Shown: positions 9,014 through 17,004, counted from the first letter of the stretch. The stretch is 36,065 nt of DNA from an uncultured Ruminococcus sp. (GCA_902778175.1 CACYWT010000018.1:1-36065), one strand, 5' to 3'. Notes: generated by a model not told the origin, from the sequence alone. A program made the numbers and translations.

Positions 9014-9064
9014 AGCGATACCCCTTTCCCTGACCGTACAGTAATATTTTCTGCAGATTACAGT

Positions 9065-9160
9065 TTAAAAGCTTTGCTTTCAACAAGCAAAGGCAAGCCG
9101 TAGGCTTGCTGTCGTTCAGTGGGAGATTTTTACTCCCACTGAACGGATATATGGCACCCG
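9065..9160 (-). repeat. 95-base three-hairpin repeat, copy 1 (pflB leader)
   Basis: The first 95 bases are identical to copies at 9374-9469 and 35971-36065, in the same orientation; copies 1 and 2 also share base 96. On the minus strand it folds into three perfect hairpins: an 11-bp stem GTTCAGTGGGAG-type arm with a seven-base loop (plus-strand arms about 9115-9125 and 9133-9143), GCAAGCC/GGCTTGC with a three-base loop, and CTTTGCTT/AAGCAAAG with a five-base loop. The flank 9157-9174 adds a CCCG/CGGG dyad whose inner bases differ from copy 2. It lies 51 bases upstream of the pflB start. Confidence 0.9.
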
Positions 9161-9292
9161 AGCTGATTCCGGGCTTTGTCAACCTAAAAAGGAGTCTTTC
9201 CCGAATTATCGTGCAAAGTCAATAAAAAAAGAAATACCGACAATATTCTTTCTGCCATTTTGCCAAGCCGTATTTTCTTTATAAACACTATA

Positions 9293-9322
9293 TATTGTGT
9301 ATGATACATTCTGTATACAATA
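9293..9322. promoter_or_regulatory. Imperfect inverted repeat, candidate regulator site
   Basis: The arms TATTGTGTA and TATACAATA are inverted repeats with one mismatch around a 12-base centre, in the AT-rich stretch upstream of pflB. The TTGTG/ACAA character vaguely recalls redox-regulator sites such as Rex, but spacing does not match the Rex consensus. Confidence 0.3.
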
Positions 9323-9373
9323 CCTATAGTATATACGGGCAGAAAAAACTTTTCTCTCATATTTTCCGGCAGC

Positions 9374-9469
9374 TTAAAAGCTTTGCTTTCAACAAGCAAA
9401 GGCAAGCCGTAGGCTTGCTGTCGTTCAGTGGGAGATTTTTACTCCCACTGAACGGATATATGGCACCCG
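9374..9469 (-). repeat. 95-base three-hairpin repeat, copy 2
   Basis: This copy is identical in sequence to copy 1 over 96 bases, while the flanking DNA differs. It lies 360 bases upstream of pflB and 56 bases before the helicase promoter. It is followed on the plus strand by a CCCGGG/CTCGGG dyad (9466-9482), equivalent in position but not in sequence to the dyad beside copy 1. Confidence 0.9.
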
Positions 9470-9524
9470 GGCGAGACTCGGGGGACATACTTTGCGGTTA
9501 TACCCGGCACTCCGCCGGTTCAAA

Positions 9525-9553
9525 TTGACAAAGCAATTGTTTTTTGCTACAAT
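9525..9553 (+). promoter_or_regulatory. Sigma-A promoter of the DEAD-box helicase
   Basis: TTGACA (9525-9530) and TACAAT (9548-9553) are separated by 17 bases, 43 bases before the helicase start. Confidence 0.85.
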
Positions 9554-9595
9554 AGGAAACTGAAAAGAAATGGAAAAAAGAAACGAGGAAAAAGA

Positions 9596-11311
9596 ATGAA
9601 TGTAAATATCGGAAATAACGGCTTTGACAAGCTCGGTCTTTCCGCTCAGATAATGAGAGCAATTGAAGATATGGGCTTTTCGCAGCCGACGGAAATACAG
9701 GAAAAAGCTATCCCCGTTATGCGCAGCGGTAAGGATATTATCGGCAGATCAAGAACAGGTACCGGAAAAACTATGGCTTTCGCTATTCCTGCAATAGAAA
9801 TGATCTGCGCTCAGCACGACAGATCAGATGTTCTCGCCGTAGTGATGCTCCCGACAAGAGAGCTTGCCATGCAGTGCTGTGAGGAGATCCGTAAACTGAC
9901 AAAATTCTGCGAGGGTATCCGCCCCGTTGAGGTTTACGGCGGCGCTCCTATGGACAGACAGATCACAAAGCTCAAACGCGCCAATATCGTTATCGGTACT
10001 CCGGGACGAATAATGGATCATATGCGCAGAAAAACTCTTAAACTCGACCATGTCAAACTCGCTGTCCTCGATGAAGCCGACGAAATGCTCAGCATGGGTT
10101 TCAAGGAAGACATGGAAACTATTCTCCGCGCAACGCCTGATGACCGCCAGACGGTTCTGTTTTCGGCTACCATGCCCGAGGCTATCCTTTCTATTACTGG
10201 AGAATTCCAGCATGATCCCGTTATGATCGAATCCGGGAACAATAAGCTTACTCTCGAAAATATCAGGCAAACATACGTTGATGTCCCTATGGGCAGAAAA
10301 AGCGACGCGCTCAAGCTTCTTCTGTATTATTATGCGCCGGGGCTGTCCATAGTTTTCTGCAATACCAAAAAAATGGCGGAGGAAGTCGCTGTTTCTCTTT
10401 CACAGAGCGGCTTTAATGCAGAAGCTCTCCACGGCGACCTGAAACAGTCACAGCGTACTGCCGTTATGGATAAATTCCGCAGCGGCGCTGTCAATATTCT
10501 CGTTGCGACCGATGTCGCAGCAAGAGGAATAGATGTAAGCGATGTTGAATATGTTTTCAATTACGATATTCCGCAGAATAATGAGTACTATGTCCACCGT
10601 ATCGGCAGAACAGGCCGTATCGGAAAGCAGGGTACAAGCGTTACCATTTGCAGCGGAAGACGACAGGTAATGATACTTCAAAGCATTGCGCACGAAACAG
10701 GCAGCAAGCTCGAAAAAACAGACGTTCCGTCCCGTGATGATATTAATTACCGCATTTCCGTACAGCAGCTGACTGATGTTGAAAAGGCTCTCGCTGAACC
10801 AATGAGCGAAAGATACCGCGATATGGTCAATATGCTGCTGTCAAAGGGCTATTCCCTGTTTGATATTGCCGCGGCAGGTCTGAGTCTTGGTTTTTCCGAA
10901 AAGGAAATAAAAATAAATGATATTGTTACCGAGAAAAAGAAGCTGAAATCCGGGGGCGATATTGATTTCAGCCGCATATTGCTCAATATCGGACGCGCAA
11001 GCCGTGTTGCTCCGAATCATATAGTAGCATCGATCACCGAAAGAAGTCTGCTTCACGGCGGCGATATCGGAAAGATAGAAATATTTGACGACCATTCCCT
11101 CGTATCCGTTCCGACCTCATCTCTCGACGATGTTATCGACAGTATGTACGGCGCAAAGATCTGCGGCAGACCCGTTCAGGTCTCACTTTATGAAAACAGA
11201 CAGCACCGTCACCGTGACAGCGCTGCCGCTCAGCGCCGCAAAAAAAATATCAAAGCCGTCCAGAAGCCGTCTAAAAAACCGCACCGCAAGCCTTCGCAAA
11301 GACACCGTTAA
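9596..11311 (+). CDS. DEAD-box ATP-dependent RNA helicase with C-terminal RNA-binding domain
   Basis: This 571-residue protein has the DEAD-box motifs in order: the Q-motif FSQPTEIQEKAIP, Walker A SRTGTGKT (about 48-55), PTRELA, TPGRI, DEADEM, SATMP, ATDVAARGID and HRIGRTGR. After the helicase core, a C-terminal region (about residues 430-540) resembles the DbpA/CsdA RRM-like RNA-binding domain, ending in a Lys/Arg/His-rich tail. This is the layout of CshA/DeaD helicases, which remodel rRNA and mRNA during ribosome assembly, cold adaptation and RNA decay. GAGG precedes the ATG by eight bases. A lipoprotein gene follows 16 bases later. I do not choose among cshA, deaD and dbpA. Confidence 0.95.
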   Translation: MNVNIGNNGFDKLGLSAQIMRAIEDMGFSQPTEIQEKAIPVMRSGKDIIGRSRTGTGKTMAFAIPAIEMICAQHDRSDVLAVVMLPTRELAMQCCEEIRKLTKFCEGIRPVEVYGGAPMDRQITKLKRANIVIGTPGRIMDHMRRKTLKLDHVKLAVLDEADEMLSMGFKEDMETILRATPDDRQTVLFSATMPEAILSITGEFQHDPVMIESGNNKLTLENIRQTYVDVPMGRKSDALKLLLYYYAPGLSIVFCNTKKMAEEVAVSLSQSGFNAEALHGDLKQSQRTAVMDKFRSGAVNILVATDVAARGIDVSDVEYVFNYDIPQNNEYYVHRIGRTGRIGKQGTSVTICSGRRQVMILQSIAHETGSKLEKTDVPSRDDINYRISVQQLTDVEKALAEPMSERYRDMVNMLLSKGYSLFDIAAAGLSLGFSEKEIKINDIVTEKKKLKSGGDIDFSRILLNIGRASRVAPNHIVASITERSLLHGGDIGKIEIFDDHSLVSVPTSSLDDVIDSMYGAKICGRPVQVSLYENRQHRHRDSAAAQRRKKNIKAVQKPSKKPHRKPSQRHR

Positions 11312-11327
11312 GCAAGGAGCTGATGTT

Positions 11328-11939
11328 ATGAAGAAAACAGTTATACTGATACTGACCGCAGCATTTATTATCTCTGTCGCCGGCTGCGGCGGAAAGGAAA
11401 AAGAAGAAGAAGCGTCCGTAACCGGTTCCTCACCGGCAATAATTCACCGCGAAAGCTCAGTTTCAAGCCCTGAAAGCAGTACTGCCGTTTCATCAAAGCA
11501 GGAAAGCCGCCTGCCTGACGGAGTACATGAGGAAAAGGAGGGTTTCCTGCGCTATACAAGCCCCGGAAAGGAGATCACTTCCGTATTCTCCTCGGAATTC
11601 AATACCGAAAATACTGAATACAGACCTGCAATAGGGATCATGCTCTCTGACGACGACGGCAGCGCAACTCTGCAGATCGAAGCCGTAAAGAACAAAGGGA
11701 TAAGCCGCAATGATCTTGTTGATTACCTGAAAGAAACCTATCCCGACGCTGAGGTATATGTCACCGACAATAAGCAGATCATCTGCAAAAGCAAAATAAA
11801 GGACGGCAGCGGAACAGAGGTCATGGCTTATCTGAAAGCGGCTGTCACCGATATCGGCTATAACGAAGCAGTTCTTTTCTTCAAGGAATCTGACAAAAGC
11901 AAATACGAAACCGTCTTTAACAGAATAACCCTTTCGTAA
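11328..11939 (+). CDS. Putative lipoprotein of unknown function
   Basis: This 203-residue protein has a lipoprotein signal peptide: MKKTVILILTAAFII, then lipobox SVAGC with the lipidated Cys near residue 20. A Ser/Glu-rich linker (about 22-65) leads to a compact C-terminal domain. AAGGAGCTGATGTT gives the start; an open frame extends far upstream but overlaps the helicase and is a shadow. Probably cotranscribed with the helicase, because the gap is 16 bases and a strong terminator follows. I do not recognise the C-terminal domain; it is probably anchored to the outer face of the membrane. Confidence 0.8.
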   Translation: MKKTVILILTAAFIISVAGCGGKEKEEEASVTGSSPAIIHRESSVSSPESSTAVSSKQESRLPDGVHEEKEGFLRYTSPGKEITSVFSSEFNTENTEYRPAIGIMLSDDDGSATLQIEAVKNKGISRNDLVDYLKETYPDAEVYVTDNKQIICKSKIKDGSGTEVMAYLKAAVTDIGYNEAVLFFKESDKSKYETVFNRITLS

Positions 11940-11942
11940 AAC

Positions 11943-11989
11943 AAAAAGAAGTAACCGTTCATATAAGTATCGGTTACTTCTTTATTTTT
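11943..11989 (+). terminator. Intrinsic terminator, bidirectional, between lipoprotein gene and rluD
   Basis: GAAGTAACCG pairs with CGGTTACTTC, flanked by A-rich sequence on the left and TTTATTTTT on the right. It can end both the plus-strand helicase/lipoprotein transcript and the convergent minus-strand division operon. Confidence 0.9.
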
Positions 11990-11993
11990 ATTA

Positions 11994-12902
11994 TCAGGAA
12001 AGCTTTTTCAGAAATCCCGTAAAATAATCCGGAAGATCAGAAGAAAGCGTAAGCATCTGACCTGTGCGCGGATGCACAAATGAAATGAAATATGCATGAA
12101 GGCATTGCCCGTCAAGGGAAGATATGACCTTTTTTGGACCGTATACCGGATCCCCCGCTACAGGATGACCGATATGTGCCATATGCACCCTGATCTGATG
12201 CGTTCTGCCCGTTTCAAGAGTAAGCTCAAGATGCGTAAAGCCGCTGTATCTTCCTATCACCCTGTAATGCGTCACTGCAGGACGTGAATTTGACATAGTC
12301 ACAGTCATCTTTTTCCTGTCCGAAGGGTGTCTGCCTATCGGCGCGTCTACCGTACCCTCGTCATTCCTGAAATTACCGTAAACGACAGCCTGATATTTTC
12401 TCGTAAAGCTGTGTTCCTTGATCTGCTCCGCAAGAATCCTGTGCGAAAAATCATTCTTTGCAACGATCAGAAGTCCGCTTGTATCCTTGTCTATCCTGTG
12501 TACTATTCCCGGTCGCAGGACGCCGTTTATCCCCGACAGACTGTCACGGCAATGGAACATAAGAGCATTGACCAGAGTTCCGCTGTAATGCCCTGCCGCC
12601 GGATGCACGACCATTCCCTTAGGCTTGTTCACAACAAGAAGATCATTATCCTCATATGCGATCTCCAGCGGAATATCCTCTGGAAGGATCTCGTATTCCT
12701 TCGGCTCAGGGATAGAAACCGAAATCAGATCTCCTGCTTTCAGCCTGTAATTCTTCGATACTGTCTTTCCGTTTACCGAAACACTTCCGTCACTGATAAG
12801 CTTTCCTGCTGCGCTGCGGCTCAGCCCGTCAATTTTTTCCGCGATAAAGCTGTCTGTCCTGCTGCCTGCGGAAGCTTCGTCGATCATAAGTGATTCATTC
12901 AT
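11994..12902 (-). CDS. 23S rRNA pseudouridine synthase, RluD/YlyB type
   Basis: This 302-residue protein has an N-terminal S4 RNA-binding domain (about 17-75, including GKLISDGSVSVNGK) followed by the RluA-family catalytic domain. The active-site motif is HRIDKDTSGLL with the catalytic Asp, and the domain ends with GRTHQIRVHM. It isomerises uridines in rRNA. Its start overlaps the lspA stop in ATGAATGA, and lspA-rluD adjacency is classical in Firmicutes. It is the last gene of the operon and faces the shared terminator. Confidence 0.92.
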   Translation of the reverse strand: MNESLMIDEASAGSRTDSFIAEKIDGLSRSAAGKLISDGSVSVNGKTVSKNYRLKAGDLISVSIPEPKEYEILPEDIPLEIAYEDNDLLVVNKPKGMVVHPAAGHYSGTLVNALMFHCRDSLSGINGVLRPGIVHRIDKDTSGLLIVAKNDFSHRILAEQIKEHSFTRKYQAVVYGNFRNDEGTVDAPIGRHPSDRKKMTVTMSNSRPAVTHYRVIGRYSGFTHLELTLETGRTHQIRVHMAHIGHPVAGDPVYGPKKVISSLDGQCLHAYFISFVHPRTGQMLTLSSDLPDYFTGFLKKLS

Positions 12903-13389
12903 TTTCCTCTTCCCTTTCCGGAAGCTCAGCTCTCTTTTTGCTGTTATCGGGCATCAGCAGGATACTCAGTATGAATAATACCGCGCCCACTGTTATGCAG
13001 TAATCCGCAAAATTGCATATCGGCGGGAAAAACGAAACAGAAAGATAATCAATTACAAAACCGCGGAATAACCTGTCTATAAGATTGCCGATCCCTCCGC
13101 CGATAATAAGCGCAACGGAAACATTGAAAAGTTTCCCCTGCATCTTTTTACTGATAAGAATATAAAGGAACACTACGATAAGCGCTGCTGTCAGAAAAAT
13201 AAAAAGCAGCGTACCGTTCTGTAATACACCGAATGCCGCGCCCCTGTTTTCCGAATAGACAAGAGAAAAAAGATTGTCTATAACCGTGACCCTTCCGTCG
13301 GGATATAGTCCCTGATAAATAAAATACTTGATAAGCTGATCCGCGCCAGCAATAAGCACTGCTGCTGTCAATACTAAAGCCGTTGTCAT
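12895..13389 (-). CDS. lspA: Lipoprotein signal peptidase II
   Basis: This 164-residue membrane aspartyl protease has four hydrophobic segments. The catalytic aspartates lie in GGIGNLIDRL and CNFADYCI, and ENRGAAFG is the conserved loop. It removes the signal peptide from diacylglyceryl-modified prolipoproteins, such as the lipoprotein encoded convergently at 11328. I chose the ATG at 13389 because GGAGG lies eight bases upstream and the protein then begins directly with the first membrane segment. It is translationally coupled to rluD by an eight-base overlap. Confidence 0.95.
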   Translation of the reverse strand: MTTALVLTAAVLIAGADQLIKYFIYQGLYPDGRVTVIDNLFSLVYSENRGAAFGVLQNGTLLFIFLTAALIVVFLYILISKKMQGKLFNVSVALIIGGGIGNLIDRLFRGFVIDYLSVSFFPPICNFADYCITVGAVLFILSILLMPDNSKKRAELPEREEENE

Positions 13390-13471
13390 ATAAAACCTCC
13401 GTAAACACCTCAAGCGGTGCATCCGCAGACACACCGCTCATGCGTTTTTATTCAAGAAACAACCATTGCGG

Positions 13472-14350
13472 TTATTTTCCATCTTTCTTTGCAGGAACAC
13501 CGAAGCTTACCTCTGTCGGTTCAGCGTCAAGAATAACAACAGGCTCGCGCACGTTTTTGCTCTTTTCCTCTTTCTTATTCTCCTTAACCGCAGATTTCTT
13601 TTCTTCGCCTGCAAATTTTATCTCAGGTTCGCTTTCAACTGCCATCTTTGTCACATCAGACTTTTCTTCGGAAACTGCCGGTTTCTCCTCCGTAGCGTCA
13701 GCCGCCTTCTCCTTGACTTCCGGCTTTACGGAAGCTACAACAGGCTCATTGCCCTTCATTTCGGGATATTTTTTGTCAAGCTCTTTTTTCTTCGACTTGA
13801 CATCTCCCTTTGTAATGGCATTGATAAGGCTGAGATGCTCCTTGTAGGAGATAAGCAGCGAATTCTTGAATTTATTTGCCTCGCCCATAAGTCTGAGGAT
13901 ATTTCTCTTCTGTTCATCGAGGATCTTATTGTTTTCCTCAATCTTTGCAGATGATTCACGAAGAGCCTTATTCATTATCTCTTCCGTTTTCGCATCAGTT
14001 TCGGCATTGATCCTTGCTGCTCTTACCTTTGCGTCATTAACGAGCTTTTCAGACTTTTCCTTTGCCTCGGAAAGCTGCTCGTCAGACTTACGGGTAGCCT
14101 CCATAACGATCTGCTTAGCTGTCATCTGCGCGCTGATGAGTGCGCTCTGAACGCTGTCTTCTTTTTCCTTATATTTCTGTATATCCTTATCCTGTGTTTC
14201 TATCCTTGCTTCAAGCTCGCGATTCGCCTTTTCAAGACTTTTGACCTTTTCTATAACCTTGTCAATGAAATTGTCAACATCCTCGATCTTATAACCGCCA
14301 AGACCGGACTTACGCAAAGATATATTCTGTATCTCTTCTAAAGTAAGCAT
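13472..14350 (-). CDS. divIVA: DivIVA-domain cell division protein
   Basis: This 292-residue protein opens with a DivIVA domain: LTLEEIQNISLRKSGLGGYK and VDNFIDKVIEKV are the conserved membrane-curvature-binding and first coiled-coil parts. A long coiled coil follows (about 30-165). The C-terminal tail (about 180-292) is Lys/Glu/Ala-rich and looks disordered. DivIVA binds negatively curved membrane at septa and poles and recruits division or envelope proteins. It lies between sepF and lspA, as in the Firmicute ylm cluster. AAAGGG precedes the ATG. Confidence 0.92.
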   Translation of the reverse strand: MLTLEEIQNISLRKSGLGGYKIEDVDNFIDKVIEKVKSLEKANRELEARIETQDKDIQKYKEKEDSVQSALISAQMTAKQIVMEATRKSDEQLSEAKEKSEKLVNDAKVRAARINAETDAKTEEIMNKALRESSAKIEENNKILDEQKRNILRLMGEANKFKNSLLISYKEHLSLINAITKGDVKSKKKELDKKYPEMKGNEPVVASVKPEVKEKAADATEEKPAVSEEKSDVTKMAVESEPEIKFAGEEKKSAVKENKKEEKSKNVREPVVILDAEPTEVSFGVPAKKDGK

Positions 14351-14396
14351 CTTTTACCCTTTCTTTCCTGATCTATTTGTACTGCCTTGCCGTTCA

Positions 14397-14864
14397 TCAG
14401 AAATATACGTTGTCGCTGCCGACCTCGTCCATTGCATCCTGACCTGAAAGTGTAACATTGCTGGGCATAATAATGAAAGTATCCTCTGCTACCTTCTTTA
14501 CATTGCCGTTGTTTGCATAAGCAACGCCGCCGAGAAAGTCGATTATTCTTCTGGATACATCCTTGTTTGTATCTTCAACATTGAGGATAACAGTATGCAT
14601 CTGCATAAGCTCGTTAGCCATTTCCTTTACGGAAGGATCAAATGCTTCCGGCTTGAAAAGAACGAACTGTACGCTTGCGCCTGCGCTCATATTCATAACA
14701 TTTGTACCCGAAGATGATTCCTCGGAGCTGTCGTCATTATCCTGATATGTATCCTCGATATCATTTGTATCAGCAGCTTCGGTATCATCATAGAAATCGT
14801 CGTATGCCACCTCATCCTCAGGCTGCTTGAGTATGCTCTTGAATTTTCCCATTATGTTTGCCAT
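14397..14864 (-). CDS. sepF: Cell division protein SepF
   Basis: This 155-residue protein has the SepF layout. A short basic N-terminal membrane-binding helix (MANIMGKFKSILK) leads into an acidic Asp/Glu/Ser-rich linker (about 16-55) and a globular domain with VQFVLFKPEAF, VILNVE and RRIIDFLGGVAYA. SepF bundles FtsZ and tethers it to the membrane. It sits between yggS and divIVA, the normal ylmE-ylmF-divIVA order. AGGAGGAAAACAAA is its ribosome binding site. Confidence 0.93.
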   Translation of the reverse strand: MANIMGKFKSILKQPEDEVAYDDFYDDTEAADTNDIEDTYQDNDDSSEESSSGTNVMNMSAGASVQFVLFKPEAFDPSVKEMANELMQMHTVILNVEDTNKDVSRRIIDFLGGVAYANNGNVKKVAEDTFIIMPSNVTLSGQDAMDEVGSDNVYF

Positions 14865-14882
14865 TTTGTTTTCCTCCTGATT

Positions 14883-15617
14883 TTATCTGTATATTCTGGC
14901 GCCAAAAAGACCCGAACCTACGCGGATCATATTTGCGCCGCACAGAATTGCTTCATAGTAGTCTTCGGACATTCCCATTGAAAGAAAGTCCATACTTATA
15001 TTATCTGATTTTTTTGTCGAAATGTCAATAAATAGTTTATACATTTCATCGAAAAATTTACAAATTTTTTGTTTAGTGTCACAGATTGGCGGCACAGACA
15101 TCAATCCGCGGACTTTAATATTCTTTAAAAGACTTATTTGTCCGAGAAGATCGTCAATTTCCTCTTTATAGACGCCGGATTTATTTTCTTCCCTGCCGAT
15201 ATTGACCTCGACAAGAATATCAGTTTCCAGTCCGTTTTTTTCCGACTGACGGGAGATCTCCTGCGCAAGGCGGATATTGTCAACGGACTGTATCATAGAT
15301 ACCTTGCCGACTATCTGTCTTACCTTATTCGTCTGCAAATGACCGATAAACTGCAGATCGGCATTTGCAAGATCATATTCGTCATATTTTGACAAAAGCT
15401 CCTGAACCCTGTTTTCACCGATCTTTTTCAGTCCCAGCGAAACAGCATAATTTATATATTCCGGCTCCACCGTCTTTGTAGCGGCAAGGAAGGTGATATC
15501 CTCCTTTTTTCTGCCGGACTGCAATGCAGCCTTTTCAATATTTTCACAGATAGTCAGATAATTTGCCCTTATATCGTCAAATCTCTGCTGTCTGTCAGCT
15601 GATAATTTTTCCGTCAT
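14883..15617 (-). CDS. YggS/PROSC-family pyridoxal-phosphate homeostasis protein
   Basis: This 244-residue fold-type III PLP-binding protein carries the cofactor lysine in FLAATKTVEPE. VEVNIGREENKSG and LSMGMSEDYYEAI are the family signatures, and it ends in MIRVGSGLFGARIY. The family buffers PLP and affects amino-acid balance. Members (YlmE) stand next to sepF in Firmicutes. I chose the ATG at 15617 because GGAG lies nine bases before it. It overlaps the end of the HlyD-like gene by 23 bases and so is coupled to it. Confidence 0.93.
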   Translation of the reverse strand: MTEKLSADRQQRFDDIRANYLTICENIEKAALQSGRKKEDITFLAATKTVEPEYINYAVSLGLKKIGENRVQELLSKYDEYDLANADLQFIGHLQTNKVRQIVGKVSMIQSVDNIRLAQEISRQSEKNGLETDILVEVNIGREENKSGVYKEEIDDLLGQISLLKNIKVRGLMSVPPICDTKQKICKFFDEMYKLFIDISTKKSDNISMDFLSMGMSEDYYEAILCGANMIRVGSGLFGARIYR

Positions 15618-16902
15618 AGAGATTAGCTCCTTCCACAACAACATCATCATATGCCTTGAGTATACCGTATTCCTTTGTCACCCATTCTTCCCGCGGCGGA
15701 GAATTTTTGCATACGACAAAATCATCACCGGTATAGATAACGATTATCTGCTTGAACTGCAGTTCGTTTCCTATGCGCACATATACGCCCTTGACATTTT
15801 TTGTTTCCGCAGTCTTATTACCTTTTTCATCTTCCGTAGTTTCAGTCACCTGACGTTCATGGACAGCCGCTTTGGGAACGTAAATACCCTTATATGTATT
15901 CACCACTATCGAGATATCCTCTTTGCGGATATTAGCCATTTCAGCATTTACATAGCTGCCCTTGAGTATGACGACTGCGTCCGAAGTCTGGGTCTTCTGG
16001 TTTACGGATTCAAGCTCTACATCAATGATCGAGCTGTTTGCCGTAGGAATATCAACTCCGAGCTGATATGCATTCTTTATCTTGAGAGCCTCATCAGCCG
16101 AGACCTCGCAGGCAACATACCAGTATACCCCGCTGAATGTTTTTCCTATAACATTATCGGGAATATCCTTTTTCTTTATCTTATCATCGGAAAGATCGCC
16201 GGGCATAAGTTCCTTTAAGTCGGAAATATTGATGCAGCCCTCATATCCATCGACGCAGCTTGCAAAATATCCCGTTGCCGGAGATAGCACCTTTTTTCCG
16301 GTTATTGCCGCAGAATTCTTTTTCAGCTCGCTTACTCTGCTCTGCAGCTCAGCGATCGTGCCGGAAAAGCTCTTTACCTTTCCGGTAGCTATCTGTCTTT
16401 CGTTGATATTATAGAGCATCGTTTCGATATTCTTGTTTGCAAGAGCAAAATCCCTGCGGTCAACGTCCAGATTGATGTCCGAAAGCAGAGATGCTATATT
16501 CTTATCAAGGCTGTCGGGAGAAGCCGAGATCGTCTGCGAGGTTTTTTCAAGCTGCTGCAGACCCGATATCTGAGTTTCCAGCTTATCTATAGTCTGCTTG
16601 TCGGCAGCCGCGCTTTCATCTTTATATACACAGGCTACTGTTTCATTTACCGATATCTTATCTCCGTCGCTCAGTTCATAGGAAATGAACCCCTGATTAT
16701 CGTTTTTTATCAGATGCTCGTCACGGATAAAATATCCCGATACGGATATCGCATCAGGCACCGTCATGATATTTGCGGTTTCCGTCTTTATTTGCGTAAA
16801 ATTCGCTTTAAGAACTACGGAAACTATATATGCGATCAGAAGCAGGGTTATAATTGCGACTGCAACCTTTCTGATTATGACCGTTTTATCACTTTTTTCC
16901 AT
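15595..16902 (-). CDS. HlyD-like membrane protein upstream of the division genes
   Basis: This protein of about 435 residues has one N-terminal membrane helix (about 10-32, TVIIRKVAVAIITLLLIAYI) and a large extracytoplasmic part. The latter has a beta-rich biotinyl-lipoyl-like segment (SVSGYFIRDE to ISVNETVACVYKDE), a coiled-coil hairpin (about 95-185) and a return strand (KVLSPATGYFA). This is the build of HlyD/membrane-fusion proteins, but no transporter gene is adjacent. The family is known in clostridial ylm clusters; its function is not settled. AGGG about nine bases before the ATG at 16902 decides the start over an ATG five codons upstream. It is first in the division operon. Confidence 0.7.
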   Translation of the reverse strand: MEKSDKTVIIRKVAVAIITLLLIAYIVSVVLKANFTQIKTETANIMTVPDAISVSGYFIRDEHLIKNDNQGFISYELSDGDKISVNETVACVYKDESAAADKQTIDKLETQISGLQQLEKTSQTISASPDSLDKNIASLLSDINLDVDRRDFALANKNIETMLYNINERQIATGKVKSFSGTIAELQSRVSELKKNSAAITGKKVLSPATGYFASCVDGYEGCINISDLKELMPGDLSDDKIKKKDIPDNVIGKTFSGVYWYVACEVSADEALKIKNAYQLGVDIPTANSSIIDVELESVNQKTQTSDAVVILKGSYVNAEMANIRKEDISIVVNTYKGIYVPKAAVHERQVTETTEDEKGNKTAETKNVKGVYVRIGNELQFKQIIVIYTGDDFVVCKNSPPREEWVTKEYGILKAYDDVVVEGANLYDGKIIS

Positions 16903-16940
16903 CAAATTATCCCTCATTCTTCCGTTAAGTGATAAATTCT

Positions 16941-16969
16941 ATTATACTACTTTATTTCTTTTATGTAAA
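16941..16969 (-). promoter_or_regulatory. Sigma-A promoter of the HlyD-yggS-sepF-divIVA-lspA-rluD operon
   Basis: Minus-strand TTTACA (16964-16969) and TATAAT (16941-16946) are separated by 17 bases, about 40 bases before the HlyD-like start. Confidence 0.85.
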
Positions 16970-16978
16970 CTGTTTTTT

Positions 16979-17004
16979 GTGTGGAATGTAATTACACTCC
17001 ACAC
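16979..17004. promoter_or_regulatory. 26-base palindrome upstream of the division-operon promoter
   Basis: GTGTGGA and TCCACAC arms flank the core TGTAATTACA; only one base pair of the 26-base dyad mismatches. It begins at the miaA stop and ends nine bases before the -35 box. In the miaA direction it is followed by A residues, not T, so it does not look like an intrinsic terminator. It could be an operator. Confidence 0.5.

Larger units (their letters stand above)
9014..9595. other. Intergenic region between divergent pflB and the DEAD-box helicase
   Basis: These 582 bases carry no convincing gene. They hold two copies of the 95-base hairpin repeat, an imperfect dyad at 9293-9322, and the helicase promoter. 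A short minus-strand frame at 9184-9405 begins inside repeat copy 2 and has no ribosome binding site or family resemblance, so I do not call it. Confidence 0.8.

Noticed and set aside
9115-9143. Hairpin of the 95-base repeat as an intrinsic terminator
   Set aside because: The stem is strong, but neither strand has a T run after it.
9184-9405. 73-codon minus-strand frame starting in repeat copy 2
   Set aside because: No ribosome binding site, its first residues come from the repeat, and the rest crosses a region with a promoter-like composition; no family resemblance.
11085-11327. Upstream extension of the lipoprotein frame
   Set aside because: It overlaps the helicase coding sequence out of frame and would hide the lipoprotein signal peptide.
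16979-17004. Palindrome as miaA terminator
   Set aside because: In the miaA direction it is followed by A residues rather than T, so it lacks the U tract of an intrinsic terminator.
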